Shown here piece after piece: positions 62,058-64,000 of a DNA stretch of 64,000 nucleotides. Position numbers and translations under genes: made by a program. The number at the start of each line of letters is the position of its first letter. Position 1 is the first letter of the stretch. The DNA comes from Deltaproteobacteria bacterium (GTDB lineage: Bacteria; Myxococcota; Myxococcia; Myxococcales; SZAS-1), in contig JAFEBB010000032.1 in assembly GCA_018266075.1 (NCBI GenBank), forward strand, positions 1-64,000, written 5' to 3'. The notes under the pieces were generated by a model. The model was given only the letters and a program-made list of their open reading frames with translations, was not told the DNA's origin and ran no database searches.

Positions 62058-62824
62058 GCGGCGCCGTCCTTCGCGGTGATGCGGATGAAGAGCTCCTCGA
62101 GCGACGCGCCTTCGCCGGCCTGTTCGCCCAGCCGCGCGCGGATCTCCTCGAGCGTGCCCAGCACCACCAGCTTGCCGTTGGCGATGATCAGGATCCGGTG
62201 GCAGAGCTCCTCGACCAGGTGCAGCAGGTGCGAGCTCAGCACGATCGACGTGCCCTCTTCGCTGCGCTTCTTGAGGCTCTGCTTCATCTTGCGGATGCCG
62301 AGCGGGTCCAGGCCCGTGAGCGGCTCATCGAGCAACACCAGGCGCGGCGAGTGCAGGAAGCCGCAGGCAATCGTCAGCTTCTGCTTCATGCCGCGCGAGA
62401 GCTCGCCGGGGAGCACGTTCTGCTTCTCGCGCAGCTCGAGCTCCTCGAGCAGCGAGTCCGCGTGCGCTTCCCAATCCGCGACGCCGTACAGCCGCGCGAC
62501 CAGGTTCAGGTGCTCGCGGACGGTGAGGTAGTCGAAGAGCCGCGGCTCGTCGGGCAGGAAGGCGAGCTCGCGCTTGGCGGCCACGGGATCCTGGGCAATG
62601 TCGCAGCCCACGATGCGCACCGTGCCGTGCGTGGCCGGGAGCACACCGCCGAGGCAGCGCAGGGTGCTGGTCTTGCCTGCGCCGTTGGGGCCCACGAGCC
62701 CGAGCACCTCGCCCGGGCGCACGGCGAAGCTGAGATCGGTGACGGCGGTGAAGCTGCCGTACACCTTCGCCAGGTTCTGCACCTCGAGGACGGGCGGCGC
62801 TTCGGTCGCGAGAACGGGCTGCAT
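62054..62824 (-). CDS. ABC transporter ATP-binding protein
   Basis: 256 residues. Walker A GLVGPNGAGKTSTLRCLGGV, Q-loop region LAFLPDEPRLFDYL, signature LSRGMKQKLTIACG, Walker B RLVLLDEPLTGLDPLG and H-loop SIVLSSHLLHLVEE are all present. Sequence resembles ABC-2 drug/lipid exporter ATPases. It pairs with the permease gene that overlaps its stop (62054-62057). Transcribed toward the permease, with 44 bases separating it from the polA stop. Confidence 0.95.
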   Translation of the reverse strand: MQPVLATEAPPVLEVQNLAKVYGSFTAVTDLSFAVRPGEVLGLVGPNGAGKTSTLRCLGGVLPATHGTVRIVGCDIAQDPVAAKRELAFLPDEPRLFDYLTVREHLNLVARLYGVADWEAHADSLLEELELREKQNVLPGELSRGMKQKLTIACGFLHSPRLVLLDEPLTGLDPLGIRKMKQSLKKRSEEGTSIVLSSHLLHLVEELCHRILIIANGKLVVLGTLEEIRARLGEQAGEGASLEELFIRITAKDGAA

Positions 62825-62868
62825 GCGCGTCGAATTCTAGCGACAACCGCGCGCAACGCGAGGGGCGC

Positions 62869-64000
62869 TCAGTGCGCCTCGGCCCAGCTCTTGCCGCTCC
62901 CGAGGTCGACCTTCAGCGGCACGTCGAGCTGGGCGGCGCCTTCCATCGCGGCGCGCGTCACGCGCCCGAGCGCGTCGAGCTCGTCCACCGGCGCCTCGAA
63001 CAAGAGCTCGTCGTGCACCTGCAGCAGCATGCGCGAGCGGAGCTTGTTCTTCGCCAGCGCCTCGTCCACGCGGAGCATGGCGCGCTTCACGATGTCGGCG
63101 GCGGTGCCCTGAATGGGCGCGTTCACGGCGATGCGCTCGGCCGCAGCGCGCAGCGCGAAGTTGCGCGAGGAGATGTCGGGCACCGGTCGGCGGCGGCCGT
63201 ACAAGGTGCTCACCACCTCTTCTCGCTTGGCCTGGGCGATGGTCTCGTCGAGCCACTTGCGCACGCCCTGGTAGCGCTGGAAGTACTTGTCGATGATCAC
63301 CTGCGCGTCGGCGCCGGGGATGTCGAGGCGGTGCGAGAGCCCGAAGCTCGTCTGCCCGTAGGCGATGCCGAAGTTCACGGCCTTTGCGGCGCGGCGCATC
63401 TCGGGCGTGACCTGGTCGAGCGCCACCCCGAAGACCTCGGCGGCGGTGCGGGTGTGCACGTCCTCGTCCTTCTTGAACGAGTCGGACAGCGCCTCGTCCT
63501 TGGAGAAGTGCGCGAGGATCCGCAGCTCGATCTGCGAGTAGTCGGCCGAGACCAGCTCCCAGCCCTCGCGCGCCACGAACGCCGCGCGGATCTGGCGGCC
63601 CTGCTCGGTGCGCACGGGGATGTTCTGAAGATTCGGATCATTTGAGCTCAAACGACCGGTCGCCGCGCCGATCATGTTGAACGTGGTGTGCACGCGATCG
63701 TCCGCGTCGCAGAGCGCGGGCAGGGTGTCCACGTAGGTGCTCTTCAGCTTCGAGAGCGAGCGGTGCTCGAGGATGATCTTCGGCAGCGGGTGGCTCTCGG
63801 CGAGCTTCTCCAGCGTCTCCTGGTCCACCGAGTTGCCGGTCTTGGTGCGGCGCTGCACGGGCAGCTTGAGCTCGTCGAAGAGCACCTGGCCGAGCTGCTG
63901 CGTCGAGCCCACCACGAACTCGTGGCCCGCCAATTGATATATCTCTTTGAGGAGCCGGTTCAGCTCCTTCTCCATGTCGGCGTCGAGCGAGGCGAGCAGC
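62869..64000 (-). CDS. polA: DNA polymerase I, C-terminal part (runs off the window)
   Basis: Covers the polymerase domain of Pol I; the 5' part lies beyond 64000. Thumb/palm: RTKTGNSVDQETLEKLAESH and KLKSTYVDTLPALCDADDRV, then motif A (LVSADYSQIELRILAHFSKD, catalytic Asp), motif B (EMRRAAKAVNFGIAYGQTSF, K/N-F), and motif C (MLLQVHDELLFEAPVDEL, catalytic His-Asp). NLQNIPVRTEQGRQIRAAFV and PNLQN are the template-binding surface. Family function is excision repair and Okazaki processing. The frame is open at the window edge. It faces the same direction as the ABC genes. Confidence 0.97.
   Translation of the reverse strand, partial: LLASLDADMEKELNRLLKEIYQLAGHEFVVGSTQQLGQVLFDELKLPVQRRTKTGNSVDQETLEKLAESHPLPKIILEHRSLSKLKSTYVDTLPALCDADDRVHTTFNMIGAATGRLSSNDPNLQNIPVRTEQGRQIRAAFVAREGWELVSADYSQIELRILAHFSKDEALSDSFKKDEDVHTRTAAEVFGVALDQVTPEMRRAAKAVNFGIAYGQTSFGLSHRLDIPGADAQVIIDKYFQRYQGVRKWLDETIAQAKREEVVSTLYGRRRPVPDISSRNFALRAAAERIAVNAPIQGTAADIVKRAMLRVDEALAKNKLRSRMLLQVHDELLFEAPVDELDALGRVTRAAMEGAAQLDVPLKVDLGSGKSWAEAH

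Overview
The window looks like chromosomal DNA from a high-GC myxobacterium or close deltaproteobacterial relative (Myxococcota). The evidence is strong GC bias at third codon positions, an atypical PilZ protein, a probable DUF2378-type protein, a Ser/Thr kinase with a PEGA domain, many secreted lipoproteins with Ser/Thr/Gly- or Asp-Ala-Gly-rich linkers, and the familiar housekeeping genes rpmB, polA and rlmI. I see no phage, insertion sequence, CRISPR array, tRNA or rRNA gene. The only stretch over 300 bases without an intact gene is 23045-23546, which holds gene relics.

Region by region. 0-12 kb: hypothetical, secreted and hydrolase genes, a HAD phosphatase, an RlmI-type methyltransferase, two tandem paralogous lipoproteins, a cytochrome c lipoprotein, a dienelactone hydrolase and a small gene with an apparent one-base frameshift. 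12-23 kb: a subtilisin-like protease with a polytopic tail, CPBP protease, rpmB with a good promoter and terminator, GNAT, PilZ, a monofunctional transglycosylase, a large Cys-rich repeat lipoprotein and a Ser/Thr kinase. 23-31 kb: a relic region, an AT-richer delta-60 repeat lipoprotein, and a DUF2760-Hsp70-Hsp70 operon. 31-42 kb: a DUF4832-like lipoprotein, an OPT transporter with a histidine phosphatase, a cyclic-nucleotide-gated MscS channel, a DivIVA-domain protein, metalloprotease and zinc-ribbon proteins. 42-48.7 kb: a signalling block (cNMP-binding protein, GAF histidine kinase, class III adenylate cyclase) enclosing a rhodanese lipoprotein whose conserved active-site Cys codon is TGA, a candidate selenoprotein.

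48.7-60.3 kb is a polyhydroxyalkanoate (PHA) island. A leftward run of eight genes starts at 57410: MFS transporter, lipoprotein, alpha/beta hydrolase, outer-membrane beta-barrel-like protein, lipoprotein, PhaE-like subunit, acyl-CoA ligase and PHA synthase. Opposite it runs phaR-phasin-phaC-phaB. The divergent control region and nearby spacers carry TGC-N3-GCA palindromes that fit PhaR operators. The window closes with an ABC exporter pair and the 3' part of polA.

The two observations most worth testing are the in-frame TGA at 45352 (selenocysteine or a nonsense mutation) and the coupling of secreted and outer-membrane genes to PHA synthesis. Functions are family-level inferences from reading the translated sequence; no database search was possible.
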